A program made the translations under genes and the position numbers. Positions 1 to 9,700 of a stretch of DNA of 64,000 bases are shown here, piece by piece; position 1 is the first letter of the stretch, and each line of letters begins with the position of its first letter. The notes beneath the pieces are model-generated. The model saw only the letters and a program-made list of their open reading frames with translations, searched no databases and was not told the DNA's origin. Location of the stretch: NCBI GenBank assembly GCA_965221595.1, contig OZ244900.1, positions 3,348,001-3,412,000 of the forward strand. The letters are read 5' to 3'. Source of the DNA: JAAXGX01 sp965221595 (GTDB lineage Bacteria; Acidobacteriota; Vicinamibacteria; Vicinamibacterales; UBA8438).

Positions 1-1
1 C

Positions 2-241
2 GCGCGGTCGCTCAAGGACAAGCGGACGGTCCTGCGGAGCGTGAAGGATCGCCTCCGGCGCCTCAACGTCTCGGTCGCCGAAATCGATCATCAGAACCTG
101 TGGCAGCGCTGCCGCCTCGGCGTCGCCGCCGTCGGCGAGACACAGACCGCCGTCGAGCGCGCGCTGCAGGCAGTCGTCGAGGAGATCGAACGGCACGACC
201 CGGGCCTGGTCGTCGCCACCGACCTCGAATGGCTCGCGTAG
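2..241 (+). CDS. ylxP: YlxP/DUF503 family protein, C-terminal part
   Basis: This is the C-terminal 79 residues of a DUF503 (YlxP-like) protein; the start lies before the window. The visible part opens with RSLKDKR and continues with an NVSVAEIDHQNLWQR stretch, both hallmarks of this small family. It ends with EWLA and a TAG stop. The biochemical role of the family is unsettled. In many bacteria the gene lies between infB (IF2) and rbfA, and rbfA is the next gene here, 35 bp downstream, so the family call and the context agree. It probably belongs to the nusA-infB-rbfA-truB operon and takes part in ribosome maturation or translation, which is inference from context only. Confidence 0.85.
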   Translation, partial: ARSLKDKRTVLRSVKDRLRRLNVSVAEIDHQNLWQRCRLGVAAVGETQTAVERALQAVVEEIERHDPGLVVATDLEWLA

Positions 242-276
242 GAGCCGGGGGTTCGGGGCGCAGCCCCGTCTGATTG

Positions 277-657
277 ATGTCCAGCCAGAACCGGCCGCAA
301 CGGGTGGGCGACGTGATCAGGACCGAGCTCGGCACCCTCCTGCTGCGCGAGGTGCGCGACCCCGGCGTGCAGGACGTGACCGTCACGCGGGTGCAGATGA
401 CGAAGGATCTGCAGCATGCGCGCGTGTACTACACGGAGCCTGCGGGCAGCGACGCGCGGGCCGCGCGGCGGGCGCTGCGGCGCGCCCGGCCGTTTCTCAA
501 GCGCCGCCTCGGACGCGTCGGGTTGCGCCACGTCCCCGAGCTCACGTTCCTCTACGACGAGGCCATGGAGCAGCAGGACCGGGTGGCGCGCCTGCTCGAC
601 GAGGTCCACGCCGCGCGCCTGCCGGACCAGCCCGACGAGCATGCCGACGACACCTGA
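277..657 (+). CDS. rbfA: 30S ribosome-binding factor RbfA
   Basis: RbfA is a small KH-fold protein that binds the immature 30S subunit near the 5' helix of 16S rRNA and helps late maturation. The 126-residue product has the family pattern: an N-terminal RVGDVIRTELGTLLLREVRDP helix region, a central VTVTRVQMTKDLQHARVYYT strand segment and a C-terminal LKRRLG...VPELTFLYDEAMEQ segment. The ATG at 277 is preceded by an in-frame TTG at 274; I chose the ATG because it gives the normal family N-terminus, although no strong Shine-Dalgarno is visible. The 3' end overlaps the next gene by 17 bp, which suggests translational coupling. Confidence 0.93.
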   Translation: MSSQNRPQRVGDVIRTELGTLLLREVRDPGVQDVTVTRVQMTKDLQHARVYYTEPAGSDARAARRALRRARPFLKRRLGRVGLRHVPELTFLYDEAMEQQDRVARLLDEVHAARLPDQPDEHADDT

Positions 658-1696
658 GCAGCCGCTGCGGCGGGTGCTCGACGCCCTGCGGTCGCGCGAC
701 CGCTTCGTGGTGGTCTCCCACGCCCGACCCGACGGCGATGCTACCGGATCGCAGGTGGCCCTCGGCCTCGCCCTGCGGCACCTCGGCAAGCATGTGCGGA
801 TGGTGAGCCGGGACCGGCCCCAGGCCTGGCTGCTGTCGTTCGCCGAGGCCGCGGACGTGGCAGTCACCGACCGGGTCGAGGGGGCGTTCGACGCCGCCGT
901 CGTCCTCGAGTGCAGTGCGCTCGAGCGCACGGGGATTGCGGGGCTGGAACGCTACTTCGTGATCAACGTCGATCACCACCGCGGCAATGCGTTGTACGGC
1001 GCCGTCAACTGGTTCGACGAGACCGCCGCCGCGTGCGGCGAGATGGTGTACGACCTCGTTGCGGGGCTCGGCGTGCCGCTGACGCCGGCGATAGCGACGT
1101 TCCTCTACGTCGCCATCCTGACCGATACCGGCTCGTTTCGCCACGGGAACATCACCGCCCGGACGTTCGACATCTGCAGCCGCATCGCGGATGCGGGCGT
1201 ATCGCCGGCGGCGGTGGCGGCGCGGGTCTACCAGCAGGCACCGGTCGGCACGCTGCGCCTGACCGGGGAGCTGCTGCGGCACATGGAGCTGGCCGGCGCG
1301 GGACGAGTGGCGGTGCTGCACGTCGACGACGGGCTACTGCGCGCGACGGGCTGCGAGCCCGAGGACCTCGACGGCCTGATCAACCTCCCGCTGCAAGCGC
1401 GCGATGTCCGGGCGGCGGTGCTCTTCAAGGAGCTCGGCGGGGAGATTCGCGTCAGCCTCCGTTCGAAGGAAGCTATCGACATCCGCGCGGTGGCGGCGGC
1501 GTACGGGGGCGGCGGGCACCGTAACGCCGCCGGTTGCGAGCTGCAGCCCCCGCTCGCCCGCGGCCGCGCCGGACTGGTCGCAGACGTGGTCGCGGCGGTC
1601 GATGCCGAGACACGCGCCCGGGAGTCCGTGGCGAGGTCGCGCGGCGCACCGAGAGGCGGTCACGACGATGCCGCGCACGGCCCCGACCAGGCGTGA
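641..1696 (+). CDS. nrnA: DHH-family phosphoesterase, NrnA-type oligoribonuclease/pAp phosphatase
   Basis: This 351-residue protein has the full DHH/DHHA1 layout of NrnA, which degrades 2-5 nt RNA fragments and dephosphorylates pAp. Motif I is SHARPDGDATGS (His27, Asp31, Asp33), motif III is NVDHH (Asp111-His112-His113), and the DHHA1 substrate-binding loop is GGGGHRNAAG near residue 290. The usual Asp of motif II appears as Glu90 in VLECSALERTG, a modest deviation. The gene overlaps rbfA by 17 bp. The last roughly 25 codons, rich in Arg, Gly, His and Asp, lie inside copy A of the dispersed repeat (1617-1793), so the natural 3' end has probably been replaced by repeat sequence. Functionally it fits RNA turnover together with the downstream pnp. 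Confidence 0.9.
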   Translation: MPTTPEQPLRRVLDALRSRDRFVVVSHARPDGDATGSQVALGLALRHLGKHVRMVSRDRPQAWLLSFAEAADVAVTDRVEGAFDAAVVLECSALERTGIAGLERYFVINVDHHRGNALYGAVNWFDETAAACGEMVYDLVAGLGVPLTPAIATFLYVAILTDTGSFRHGNITARTFDICSRIADAGVSPAAVAARVYQQAPVGTLRLTGELLRHMELAGAGRVAVLHVDDGLLRATGCEPEDLDGLINLPLQARDVRAAVLFKELGGEIRVSLRSKEAIDIRAVAAAYGGGGHRNAAGCELQPPLARGRAGLVADVVAAVDAETRARESVARSRGAPRGGHDDAAHGPDQA

Positions 1697-1793
1697 CGAG
1701 GGCGCATGTTGGCCATAGTCGACCGCAGAACAACACCATCGGACGAGATGCATCGCCCGTCGAATGCAGCCGGTCTCGTGCCGCGGGGTGCCC
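1617..1793 (-). repeat. Dispersed intergenic element, copy A (degenerate)
   Basis: This is the most diverged recognisable copy, in the same orientation as copy B (12480-12656) and opposite to C, D and E. Shared blocks include GGCCATAGTCGAC at 1710-1722 and GCATCGCCCGTCGAATGCAG at 1750-1769. It covers the end of nrnA, the nrnA-truB junction and the first candidate start codons of truB. Its outer ends are only roughly placed because the terminal repeats have decayed. Confidence 0.7.
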
Positions 1794-2719
1794 GGCCCGC
1801 GGTCGACGGTGTGCTCGTCGTCGACAAGCCGCATGGCCTGACCTCCCACGACGTGGTCGCCAGCGCCCGGCGCCTGCTCGGCACGCGCCGCGTCGGCCAC
1901 CTCGGCACCCTCGACCCGCTGGCGACCGGGGTGCTGCCGCTCGTCGTCGGCCGCGCCACGCGGCTGGCGACGCTGCTCGCGGGCGGTCCGAAGACGTACG
2001 CAGCCGTCATTCGGCTGGGGGTCGTCACGGACACGTACGACGTGACGGGAACCGTCATGCCGGCCGGCGGACACGATCCCGCGTTGGCTGCCGCGCTCGA
2101 CCGGCGGCGGCTGGAGGCCGCCTGCCGCGCGTTCACGGGCACCTTCCGGCAGCAGCCGCCGCCCTTCTCGGCGAAGAAGGTGCGCGGCGTGCGCGCCTAC
2201 CGGCTCGCGCGCCGTGAGGAGCCGGTCGAGCTGCGGGCCGCAGAGGTAACGGTCCACAGCTTCGAGATCCTCAAGCTGGGTGACGTCGAGCTGGAGTGCC
2301 GGATCTGCTGCGAGCCCGGATTCTACATGCGGTCGCTGGCTCACGACCTGGGCCGGGCCCTGGGCTGCGGCGCCTGCCTCCGGAGCCTGCGGCGCGAGGT
2401 GAGCGGGGCGTTCACGCTGGACCAGGCGGTCACCCTGGAGGCGCTCGCGGGCGAGGGCGTCGAGCCGGCGCGGCAGATCGTGGCGCTGGCCGACCTGCTG
2501 GCCGACCTGCCCGCCGTCGTCGTCACAGCGCGCGGGGCCGAGCGCGCCGCCCACGGCAATCTGCTGCGCGCGATCGACCTCGTCGAGACCGGGGCGGAAC
2601 CGCGACGCCTCCACCCGGCAGCGCAGCGGTTCAGGGTGCACGACGCGGCCGGGACGCTGCTCGCGGTCGCGGAGGTGGCGGCCGGCGGCGCTTTGCATCC
2701 CCGGATCGTCTTGGTGTAA
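1706..2719 (+). CDS. truB: tRNA pseudouridine(55) synthase TruB
   Basis: TruB makes pseudouridine 55 in the T-loop of tRNAs. The conserved core begins at VLVVDKPHGLTSHDVV (GTG at 1811), followed by the catalytic motif GHLGTLDPLATGVLPL with the nucleophile Asp70 (numbered from 1706), then KTYAA, and a C-terminal PUA-like region. The start is uncertain. ATG 1706 has a GAGG-like Shine-Dalgarno and lies 9 bp after nrnA. ATG 1748 and GTG 1811 are also in frame. Everything before about 1793 is repeat copy A, so the first 30 or so residues (MLAIVDRR...MHRPSNAAG) are repeat-derived and not family sequence. The TAA stop overlaps the -10 box of a candidate rpsO promoter. Confidence 0.93.
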   Translation: MLAIVDRRTTPSDEMHRPSNAAGLVPRGARPAVDGVLVVDKPHGLTSHDVVASARRLLGTRRVGHLGTLDPLATGVLPLVVGRATRLATLLAGGPKTYAAVIRLGVVTDTYDVTGTVMPAGGHDPALAAALDRRRLEAACRAFTGTFRQQPPPFSAKKVRGVRAYRLARREEPVELRAAEVTVHSFEILKLGDVELECRICCEPGFYMRSLAHDLGRALGCGACLRSLRREVSGAFTLDQAVTLEALAGEGVEPARQIVALADLLADLPAVVVTARGAERAAHGNLLRAIDLVETGAEPRRLHPAAQRFRVHDAAGTLLAVAEVAAGGALHPRIVLV

Positions 2720-2722
2720 GAT
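2693..2722 (+). promoter_or_regulatory. Candidate sigma-70 promoter for rpsO-pnp
   Basis: TTGCAT (2693-2698) and TAAGAT (2717-2722) are separated by 18 bp. The -10 box overlaps the truB stop codon. It would give a leader of roughly 95 nt before rpsO, long enough for S15 autoregulation as known in other bacteria, but I could not identify the S15-binding fold. Confidence 0.45.
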
Positions 2723-2825
2723 CCGGTCTGTTAATCATAGGAGAGAGAACAGTTTAACGGCGGCGGCGGTCCGGTGCTCCCCGTTGCGGGAGGGCGTTCT
2801 GGGCCGTGCGCGGAGGCGGAGGGAC

Positions 2826-3095
2826 GTGGCCCTGAACAAGGAGCGGAAAACGGAGCTCATCGGTTCCTATCGTACCCACGACGCAGACACAGGATCGCCG
2901 GAAGTCCAGGTGGCAATTCTGAGCGAGCGCATCAGCGGCCTGACGGAGCACTTCAAGGTTCACGCCAAGGATCACCACTCGCGCCGCGGGCTCCTGAAAC
3001 TCGTCGGCCAACGGCGACGTCTCCTCGACTACCTCAAGGGCAAGGATTCCGACCGGTACTCAGATTTGATCAAGCGGCTTGGCATCCGCAAGTAG
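2826..3095 (+). CDS. rpsO: 30S ribosomal protein S15
   Basis: The product is 89 residues, the standard S15 length, with GSYRTHDADTGSPEVQ near the N-terminus and the rRNA-binding segment HFKVHAKDHHSRRGLLKLVGQRRRLLDYL. S15 binds the central domain of 16S rRNA early in 30S assembly. GTG at 2826 was chosen over an in-frame upstream start because it gives the canonical ALNKERK N-terminus and follows GGAGG closely. The rpsO-pnp pairing is the classical arrangement; in other bacteria the two genes share transcripts and are processed together. Confidence 0.97.
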   Translation: MALNKERKTELIGSYRTHDADTGSPEVQVAILSERISGLTEHFKVHAKDHHSRRGLLKLVGQRRRLLDYLKGKDSDRYSDLIKRLGIRK

Positions 3096-3171
3096 GCGCG
3101 ACAACCAACCCGCCTTTTCTCGCCTCACCTGGCGTTCTCTCCACCCCCTTGACCACCAGGGAGCAGAACCA

Positions 3172-5385
3172 ATGCATACAGGCCAACTGAACGTCGGCCG
3201 CGAACAGCTCAAACTCGAAACCGGCCGGCTGGCGAAGCAGGCGGACGGCGCGGTAGTCGTCAGCTACGGCGGAACGGTCGTGCTGGTGACCGTCTGCTGT
3301 GCGCCGACGGCGCGGGAGGGAATCGACTTCCTGCCGCTGACCGTCGACTATCGCGAGTACACGTACGCGTCCGGGCGCATACCCGGCGGATTCTTCAAGC
3401 GCGAGGGCAAACCGACCGAGAAGGAAGTACTGACCAGCCGCTTCATCGACCGGCCCATTCGGCCGTTGTTCCCGGCCGGCTGGAACCGGGAAACCCAGGT
3501 CATCGCGCTGGTCCTGTCGGCTGACGTGGAGCACGACCCCGACGTGCTGGCGCTCAGCGGCGCCTCCGCCGCGCTCGCGCTCTCCAAGATCCCTTCCGAG
3601 AAGACGATTGCCGCGGTCCGGGTCGGGTTGATCGACGGCGAGTTCCTGATCAATCCGACCTACGCCGAGCGCCGCCGGAGCCGGCTCGACCTGGTCGTTG
3701 CCGGCAGCAGCGACGCGATCGTGATGGTGGAGGCGGGCGCGAAGGAGGTCTCGGAGGAAGAGATGCTCGGCGCGCTGCAGGCGGGACACGAGGCGATCCG
3801 CGAGCTCGTCGCCACGATCGACGCGCTGGCGGCCGCGGGCGGCAAGTCGAAGCTCGCCGTGCAGGCGCCGGCGGTCGACGACGACGTTCGGCGGGAGGTC
3901 GAGCAGCAGGTCCTGGAGCCGTTGAGCGCGGCGATGCGCATCCGCGACAAGCTCGAGAACTATGCCCAGGTCGATCAGGTGCTCGCCGACCTGCTCGCCA
4001 CTATCCCCGAGGACGACAGCCGGCGCCGCCAGGACGCCGGGCGGATCTTCAAGGAACTCAAGGAAAAGGTGCTGCGCGACGAGGTGCTCGAGCGCGGGCA
4101 GCGGCTGGACGGTCGCCGTTTCGACCAGATTCGCGACATCTGGTCGGAAGTCGGCGTCCTGCCCCGCGTGCACGGCTCGGCGGTCTTCACGCGCGGCGAG
4201 ACCCAGGCGCTCGTGACGGCCACACTCGGCACGGCCGACGACCAGCAGAAGATCGAGCACGTCGACGGCGAAACGTACAAGCGCTTTCTCCTGCACTACA
4301 ACTTCCCGCCCTTCTCGGTGGGCGAGGTGAAGTTCCTCCGCGGTCCGGGACGGCGGGAGATCGGCCACGGACACCTCGCCGAGCGCAGTCTGAGTCCGAT
4401 GATTCCCGGCGAGGACGCGTTCCCCTACACCTTGCGGGTCGTCTCCGACATTCTCGAATCGAACGGGTCTTCCTCGATGGCGACGGTCTGCGGGGCCACG
4501 CTGGCGCTCATGGATGCCGGCGTGCCGCTCAAGGCGCCGGTGGCCGGTGTGGCGATGGGACTCGTCATGGACGACGGCGGCGAACGCTACGCCGTCCTGT
4601 CCGACATCGCCGGCGCCGAGGACCACTACGGGGACATGGACTTCAAGGTGGCCGGCTCGGCGGCGGGGATCACCGCCCTGCAGATGGACATCAAGATGAC
4701 CGGTGTCCCGGCCGCCGTCATGCGCGAGGCACTGGCCCAAGCCCGCGCAGGCCGGCTGGAGATCCTCGAGTGCATGCAGGCCACCATTGCCGCGCCGCGC
4801 GACTCGATCTCCACCCACGCGCCGCGCATCGTGACGATCACCATCCCGGTCGAGAAGATCCGGGACGTGATCGGGCCGGGCGGCAAGACCATCCGCAGCA
4901 TCGTGGACCGGACGGGCGTCAAGATCGATGTCGAGGACGATGGCCGCGTCAATGTCGCCTCGGCAGACGAAGACTCGGCCCAGAAGGCAATCCGGATCAT
5001 CGAGGAGCTGACGGCCAGCCCCGAGCTCGACAAGACCTACCTCGGCAAGGTGCAGCGCATCACCGATTTCGGGGCCTTCATCGAGATACTGCCGGGTATC
5101 GACGGGCTGCTCCACGTCTCGGAGATCGCGCACTACCGCGTCGCCGACGTCCGCGACGAGTTGCAGGAAGGCGATCAGGTCCTGGTGAAGGTGATCAACG
5201 TGGACCCGTCCGGCAAGGTCCGGCTGAGCCGCAAGGCCCTGTTGCCGGCACCGGCGGACACACCCGCCGACGGCCGCGGCGACGACAAGGCCAGGGTGGG
5301 CGCCCCGAGCGGTCCGCGCGGCCGATCCCGGCACCGTCCGCCGCGCCAGCGCGGCAGCCGCGAGCAGGCGAAGCGCCAGGACTGA
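3172..5385 (+). CDS. pnp: Polyribonucleotide nucleotidyltransferase (PNPase)
   Basis: PNPase degrades RNA phosphorolytically from the 3' end and is a core exonuclease of bacterial RNA decay. The 737 residues show two RNase PH domains (about 10-140 and 320-460), an all-alpha linker between them, a KH domain with IRDVIGPGGKTIRSI (about 560) and an S1 domain beginning KTYLGKVQRITDFGAF (about 625). A basic tail rich in Arg, Pro and Gly follows, possibly an RNA or partner contact. The ATG at 3172 has AGGGAG upstream and gives the family N-terminus. The gene converges with the M48 protease gene, with only 18 bp between stop codons and no obvious terminator. Confidence 0.98.
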   Translation: MHTGQLNVGREQLKLETGRLAKQADGAVVVSYGGTVVLVTVCCAPTAREGIDFLPLTVDYREYTYASGRIPGGFFKREGKPTEKEVLTSRFIDRPIRPLFPAGWNRETQVIALVLSADVEHDPDVLALSGASAALALSKIPSEKTIAAVRVGLIDGEFLINPTYAERRRSRLDLVVAGSSDAIVMVEAGAKEVSEEEMLGALQAGHEAIRELVATIDALAAAGGKSKLAVQAPAVDDDVRREVEQQVLEPLSAAMRIRDKLENYAQVDQVLADLLATIPEDDSRRRQDAGRIFKELKEKVLRDEVLERGQRLDGRRFDQIRDIWSEVGVLPRVHGSAVFTRGETQALVTATLGTADDQQKIEHVDGETYKRFLLHYNFPPFSVGEVKFLRGPGRREIGHGHLAERSLSPMIPGEDAFPYTLRVVSDILESNGSSSMATVCGATLALMDAGVPLKAPVAGVAMGLVMDDGGERYAVLSDIAGAEDHYGDMDFKVAGSAAGITALQMDIKMTGVPAAVMREALAQARAGRLEILECMQATIAAPRDSISTHAPRIVTITIPVEKIRDVIGPGGKTIRSIVDRTGVKIDVEDDGRVNVASADEDSAQKAIRIIEELTASPELDKTYLGKVQRITDFGAFIEILPGIDGLLHVSEIAHYRVADVRDELQEGDQVLVKVINVDPSGKVRLSRKALLPAPADTPADGRGDDKARVGAPSGPRGRSRHRPPRQRGSREQAKRQD

Positions 5386-5403
5386 CGGCCGCCGCCGCGC
5401 TGC

Positions 5404-6549
5404 TCAGGTCGCGGTGGGACGGCCCGCGCGGGCCGTCGCGGCTTTGGCCGCCACCAGCCGGTCGGACCAGGGTGGGTGCGAATAGGACAGCCAGGCGGTG
5501 ACGCGGGAAGGCCGTTCTTCGGCCAGTGACTGGGCTGCGAGCCGCCGCAGGCTGGAGGCCAGCGCCTCGGGCTTGCCGGTCAGGTCGACGGCGTAGCGGT
5601 CGGCACGACGCTCCAGCCGCCGGGAGATGAGGTTGGTCACCGGGGCCAGCAGCAGCAGGGCGGCTCCGGCCGCCAGCACCGCGATCGGCAGCCCGGCCAC
5701 ATCGTCGACCCCCGCCAGCCCCAGTCGCGGCCCGACGCTCTGCAGGGCCCACTGCGCCGCGCCGCAGGCCGCCGCCGACGCCAGCGTCTCGTACGCCATC
5801 GTCTTCCACACGTCGCGGTGGACATGGTGGGCCAGCTCGTGCGCCACGACGACCTCGATCTCGTCGTCGCTGTAGTCGGCCAGCAGGGCGTCGGTCAACA
5901 GTACGCGGCGCGTCGAGCCGATGCCGACCAGGGCGGCATTCGGCCGTGGAGGATCGGTACCCAGGCGCCATTCGTGAATCCCGATCGCGGCCGCGCCGGC
6001 GCGCCGGACGAGCGTCTCGAGACGTCGCCGCAGCGCGGGGCGCTCGAGCGGCTGCAGGTGATGCAGCCACGGCAGGGCGAGCGGCGCCAGATGGGTGGCC
6101 GCAATCGTCAGGAGCGCCAACGCCAGGCTGGCGGCCAGCCACCACGACGAAGGCCAGGCGCGCATCGCCGCATAGAGGAACACCGCGCCGGCCGTCCACG
6201 CCACCACCCTCAGGACGGTGGTTCCCAGATAGCCGTACAGCCAGCCCCCGGCCCGCCGACGCGACACCCCGAAGCGGCGATCGAGGATGAACTCGCCGTA
6301 CCATGCCAGAGGCAGATCGAACGTCCGCCCCGCGAGCGCCACGACCACCGTATAACCCGCCACGACCAGCGAGGCCTGCAGCAGCTCCGGCACCGGCGCC
6401 AGCGCCGCCGCCTGCGCGGCCATTTCCGCGAGCGTGCGCGACAGCCCGGATGCGGCCAGCCCCGCCAGCAGCAAGACCCAGCCGCCGACCCTGAGAACGG
6501 CGATGCGCCGGCGGCGGCGGCGATATCCCGAGGACTTGGCTTCGTTCAC
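5404..6549 (-). CDS. M48 family membrane zinc metalloprotease (Ste24-like)
   Basis: The 381-residue protein has several hydrophobic segments (about 20-40, 60-75, 105-130, 135-165 and 285-305) and the zinc motif HELAHH at 237-242. The third-ligand segment RRLERRADRYA (Glu313, Asp317) matches the M48 pattern ExxxAD. The arrangement resembles CAAX prenyl protease 1/Ste24-type enzymes (M48A), which cleave substrates at the membrane; in bacteria they usually act in membrane protein quality control. An Arg-rich N-terminus (RRRRRR) precedes the first membrane segment. The 169 bp before it separates it from smc, which is upstream on the same strand. The substrate cannot be inferred. Confidence 0.85.
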   Translation of the reverse strand: MNEAKSSGYRRRRRRIAVLRVGGWVLLLAGLAASGLSRTLAEMAAQAAALAPVPELLQASLVVAGYTVVVALAGRTFDLPLAWYGEFILDRRFGVSRRRAGGWLYGYLGTTVLRVVAWTAGAVFLYAAMRAWPSSWWLAASLALALLTIAATHLAPLALPWLHHLQPLERPALRRRLETLVRRAGAAAIGIHEWRLGTDPPRPNAALVGIGSTRRVLLTDALLADYSDDEIEVVVAHELAHHVHRDVWKTMAYETLASAAACGAAQWALQSVGPRLGLAGVDDVAGLPIAVLAAGAALLLLAPVTNLISRRLERRADRYAVDLTGKPEALASSLRRLAAQSLAEERPSRVTAWLSYSHPPWSDRLVAAKAATARAGRPTAT

Positions 6550-6718
6550 AGCTGCCGTTCCGGTGCAGTGAGACGCTCGCTGCCTGGCAACCTGGTCCAG
6601 CTTCAGCCGGAGCTGCGCCCCGAACCCCCGGCGTCCGGCTTGCGGTGACGCCTGCGCCCCGCACCGCTCCCGCCGAGGCGCGCCGTGCGGAGCCTGCTTG
6701 GTTCTACGGCGCAGACTC

Positions 6719-9700
6719 CTAGTTGAGCCTCACGGAGATGAGCTTCGAGACGCCCGGCTCTTCCATCGTGATGCCGTAGAGCCGGTCGGCGATCTCCATG
6801 GTTTTCCGGTTGTGGGTGACCACGACGAACTGCGTGCAGTCCTCCATGCCCCGCAGCATCTCGACGAAACGCCCCACGTTGACCTCGTCGAGCGGTGCAT
6901 CGATCTCGTCGAGCAGGCAGAACGGGCTGGGCTTGTACTTGAAGACCGCGAACATCAGGGCCATGGCGGTCAATGCCTTCTCGCCGCCGGAGAGCAGCTG
7001 GATGCTCTGCAGCCGCTTGCCGGGTGGCTGGGCGACGATGTCGATGCCGCTCTCGAGCACATCGTCCTCGTCGAGCAGAACCAGACCCGCGCGCCCGCCC
7101 CCGAACAGCGTCGAGAATGTCGTCTGCAAATGCCCGTTGACGGCGGTGAAGGCTTCACGGAACCGCGCGCGCGTCGTTGCGTCGATACGCTCGATGGCCG
7201 AGCCGGTCGACTCGATGGAGTCGAGCAGGTCCTTGCGTTGGGCCGTCAGGAAGTCGTGGCGCTGCTCGAGCTCGTCGAACTGGTCGATCGCCATCAGGTT
7301 CACAGGGCCGAGCCGGTCGATCTTGGCGCGCAGCTCCGCGATGACATCCTCGGCGGTCGGCGACGCCGGACAGCCGTCTTCCGCATCCTCGGCAACAGCC
7401 GGTGTCCCGGCCGCATCACCTTCGTCGTCGAGCAGGGCCGCCCGCTCGACGGCGCCGGCCAGGACTCCATCGCGCTCCCATTGCTCGACCTCGGCCCGCA
7501 CCTGTTCCAGATCGGCCTGCAGGCTGTCGCTGCAGGTGGCCGACAGCGTGGCGTGCTCGGCCTCCACCCTGGCCCGCTCGACCTCGATCCGGGCGACCTC
7601 GGCGTGGACCCCGTCCAATGCCTCCCGCGCCGCCTGCACCTCGCGCCCCTGCGCGTCGATCCGCGCGCGCAGATCGGCGGTGGAGACATCCGCCGCGCGC
7701 ACCTCCTCGCGCCGCACGTCGAGCTGCCCGGTCTCTGCGTCGAGCTGCACCTCCGTGCGGGCGATTGAGGCCCGCAGTGCATCCAACTGCGCAGCCGCCC
7801 GGTCGTTGTCTTCCGCGCGGACGCCTGCCCGCCGCTCCAGATCCGTGGCAGCTTCGCGCAAGCGGCGGACGTCCGCGTCCAGGCCGGCCACCCGCTCGAC
7901 CAGCTCGGCATGCGCGACGCGGGCCTGGTTGGCCTCGCGGCCCAGCGCCTCGACCGACTCCCGGGCATCGAACAGACGGCGCTGGGCGACGCCGCAGCGC
8001 TCCTCGGCGGCGTTCTGATCGACCTCGAGCTTCGCGACGGCGGCGCGCGCCTCGGCCTGCTTTGTCGTGAGCGCCTCACGCTCCTCACGGGCCTTCCGGC
8101 ACTCGGTCCGCACGACGTGTTGCCGCTGCTGCACGCGCGCCGCTTCCTCGTCGCAGCGCGACAGATCCAGACGGGCCTGGAGCAGCTCCTTCTCGCGTGC
8201 ATGCTCGTCGGCCTGCAGGCCATCGAGCTCGGCCTCGGCGCGCACGACGGCAGCGTCCAGCTCGGCCACCTCGGCGCCGAGCCGCCGGACCGCCTGCTCC
8301 TCGGCCTCCCGGCGGCTGCGGAGCTCCTCGAGCTCGCGCTCGGTACGCAGAATCCCGCGGGTCTCCGACCGCCCGCCGCCGTGCACGACCCCGGACCCCC
8401 GGAAGACCACGCCTTCCGGCGTCACGATCGTCGCGCGGGTCGTGCGCGCGGCGGCGGCAGCAGCCTCGAACGAGGGCGCCAGCCAGCGCCGCGCCAGGAG
8501 ACAGCGGACCGCGGCCGCGCCCGGGCCGTCGACGCGGACCAGGTCCGTGAACGGCGTCAGCCCGGGCGCCGGCCCAGAGCCGGCCTCAGCCGGACCGTGC
8601 TCGTCGGCCAAAAGGAAGCCGCAGCGCCCGGCGCCGCTGGCCGCCGCGAGATCCATCCCCGCTTGCGCCGCCCGCGCGCCCCGCACGACCACGCACTGCA
8701 GCAGCTCGCCCAGGCCGGCCTCGACCGCCCGCTCGTGCTCGCGATCCACGTTCAGATGATCGGCCACCGAGCCCAGATGACCGAACGTGTCCGGCGGCTG
8801 GCTCAGCAGTAGGCGGGCGGCGTCGTTGTATCCCTCGCGCGCAGCTACCAGCTCCTCGAGCGACGCGACGCGGGCGGACAGCGACGTCAGCTCGTTCTCG
8901 CGGGCCCGCGCGGCCGCAATCCGCGACTCGCGCGTCTGCCGTACGGCAGCATGCTCCGCGGCGTGCTCCGCTCGCGCGGCGCGCGTGGCCTCGAGTGCCG
9001 CCTCGACGCGCGCCGCAAGTGCGGCGGCCGTCTCGCGGGCGGCCGCCAGTCGCGTGGCCTCGGTCGCCACGTCGGCCGCCTCGGCGTCGAGCTTCGCGAT
9101 GTCGCCGTCGACCCGATCGATGCTTTCGGGCACGCTCTTGAGCACATGCTGGAGCACCGTGGCCGCGTTCATGGTTGCGAAGACCTCGTTGCGCGACGCC
9201 TCGACGTCGGCATCGAGACCCTCGAGCGCCGTCTGCGCCGCGGCGAGCGCCGTCTCGGCCCCCTCGAGACGCCCGGCAGCCGCCTCCCGTTCGGCGTCGC
9301 ACCGCCTCCACGCAGCAGCCTGCGCGGACAGCTCCGCCTGCAGCGGCTGGCGCTGCTCCTCGAGCGACGCGAGCTCCGCCGCGCCGCGGGCCGACGCATC
9401 CGTGAGACCAGCGACCTGCTGCGTCTCGAACTCGATTTGCTGCTGCAGCCGACCGGCCGTCAACTCGTGCGCATGTGCGGCGTCACGCGCGGCGGTCGCC
9501 GATCGGTCCGCCGCAGCCAGCTCGAGACGCTGCTGCTCGTGCACGGCCTCGAGCGACGCCACGCGCGCGGTCGCGCCCGTTTCGCGGACGCGGGCGTCCT
9601 CCCGCTGCCGATCCGCCGCCTCCATGGCCTGCGCCAGCACCGCCCCCTTGCGTGCGTACGACACTTTCTCCCAACGACGCAGCTCCTCGCGCAACCGGCC

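Noticed and set aside
3070..5334. Very long antisense open frame opposite pnp (about 750 codons)
   Set aside because: High G+C removes stop codons from antisense frames. pnp has full domain and motif support, while the antisense translation is low-complexity and lacks any recognisable domain.
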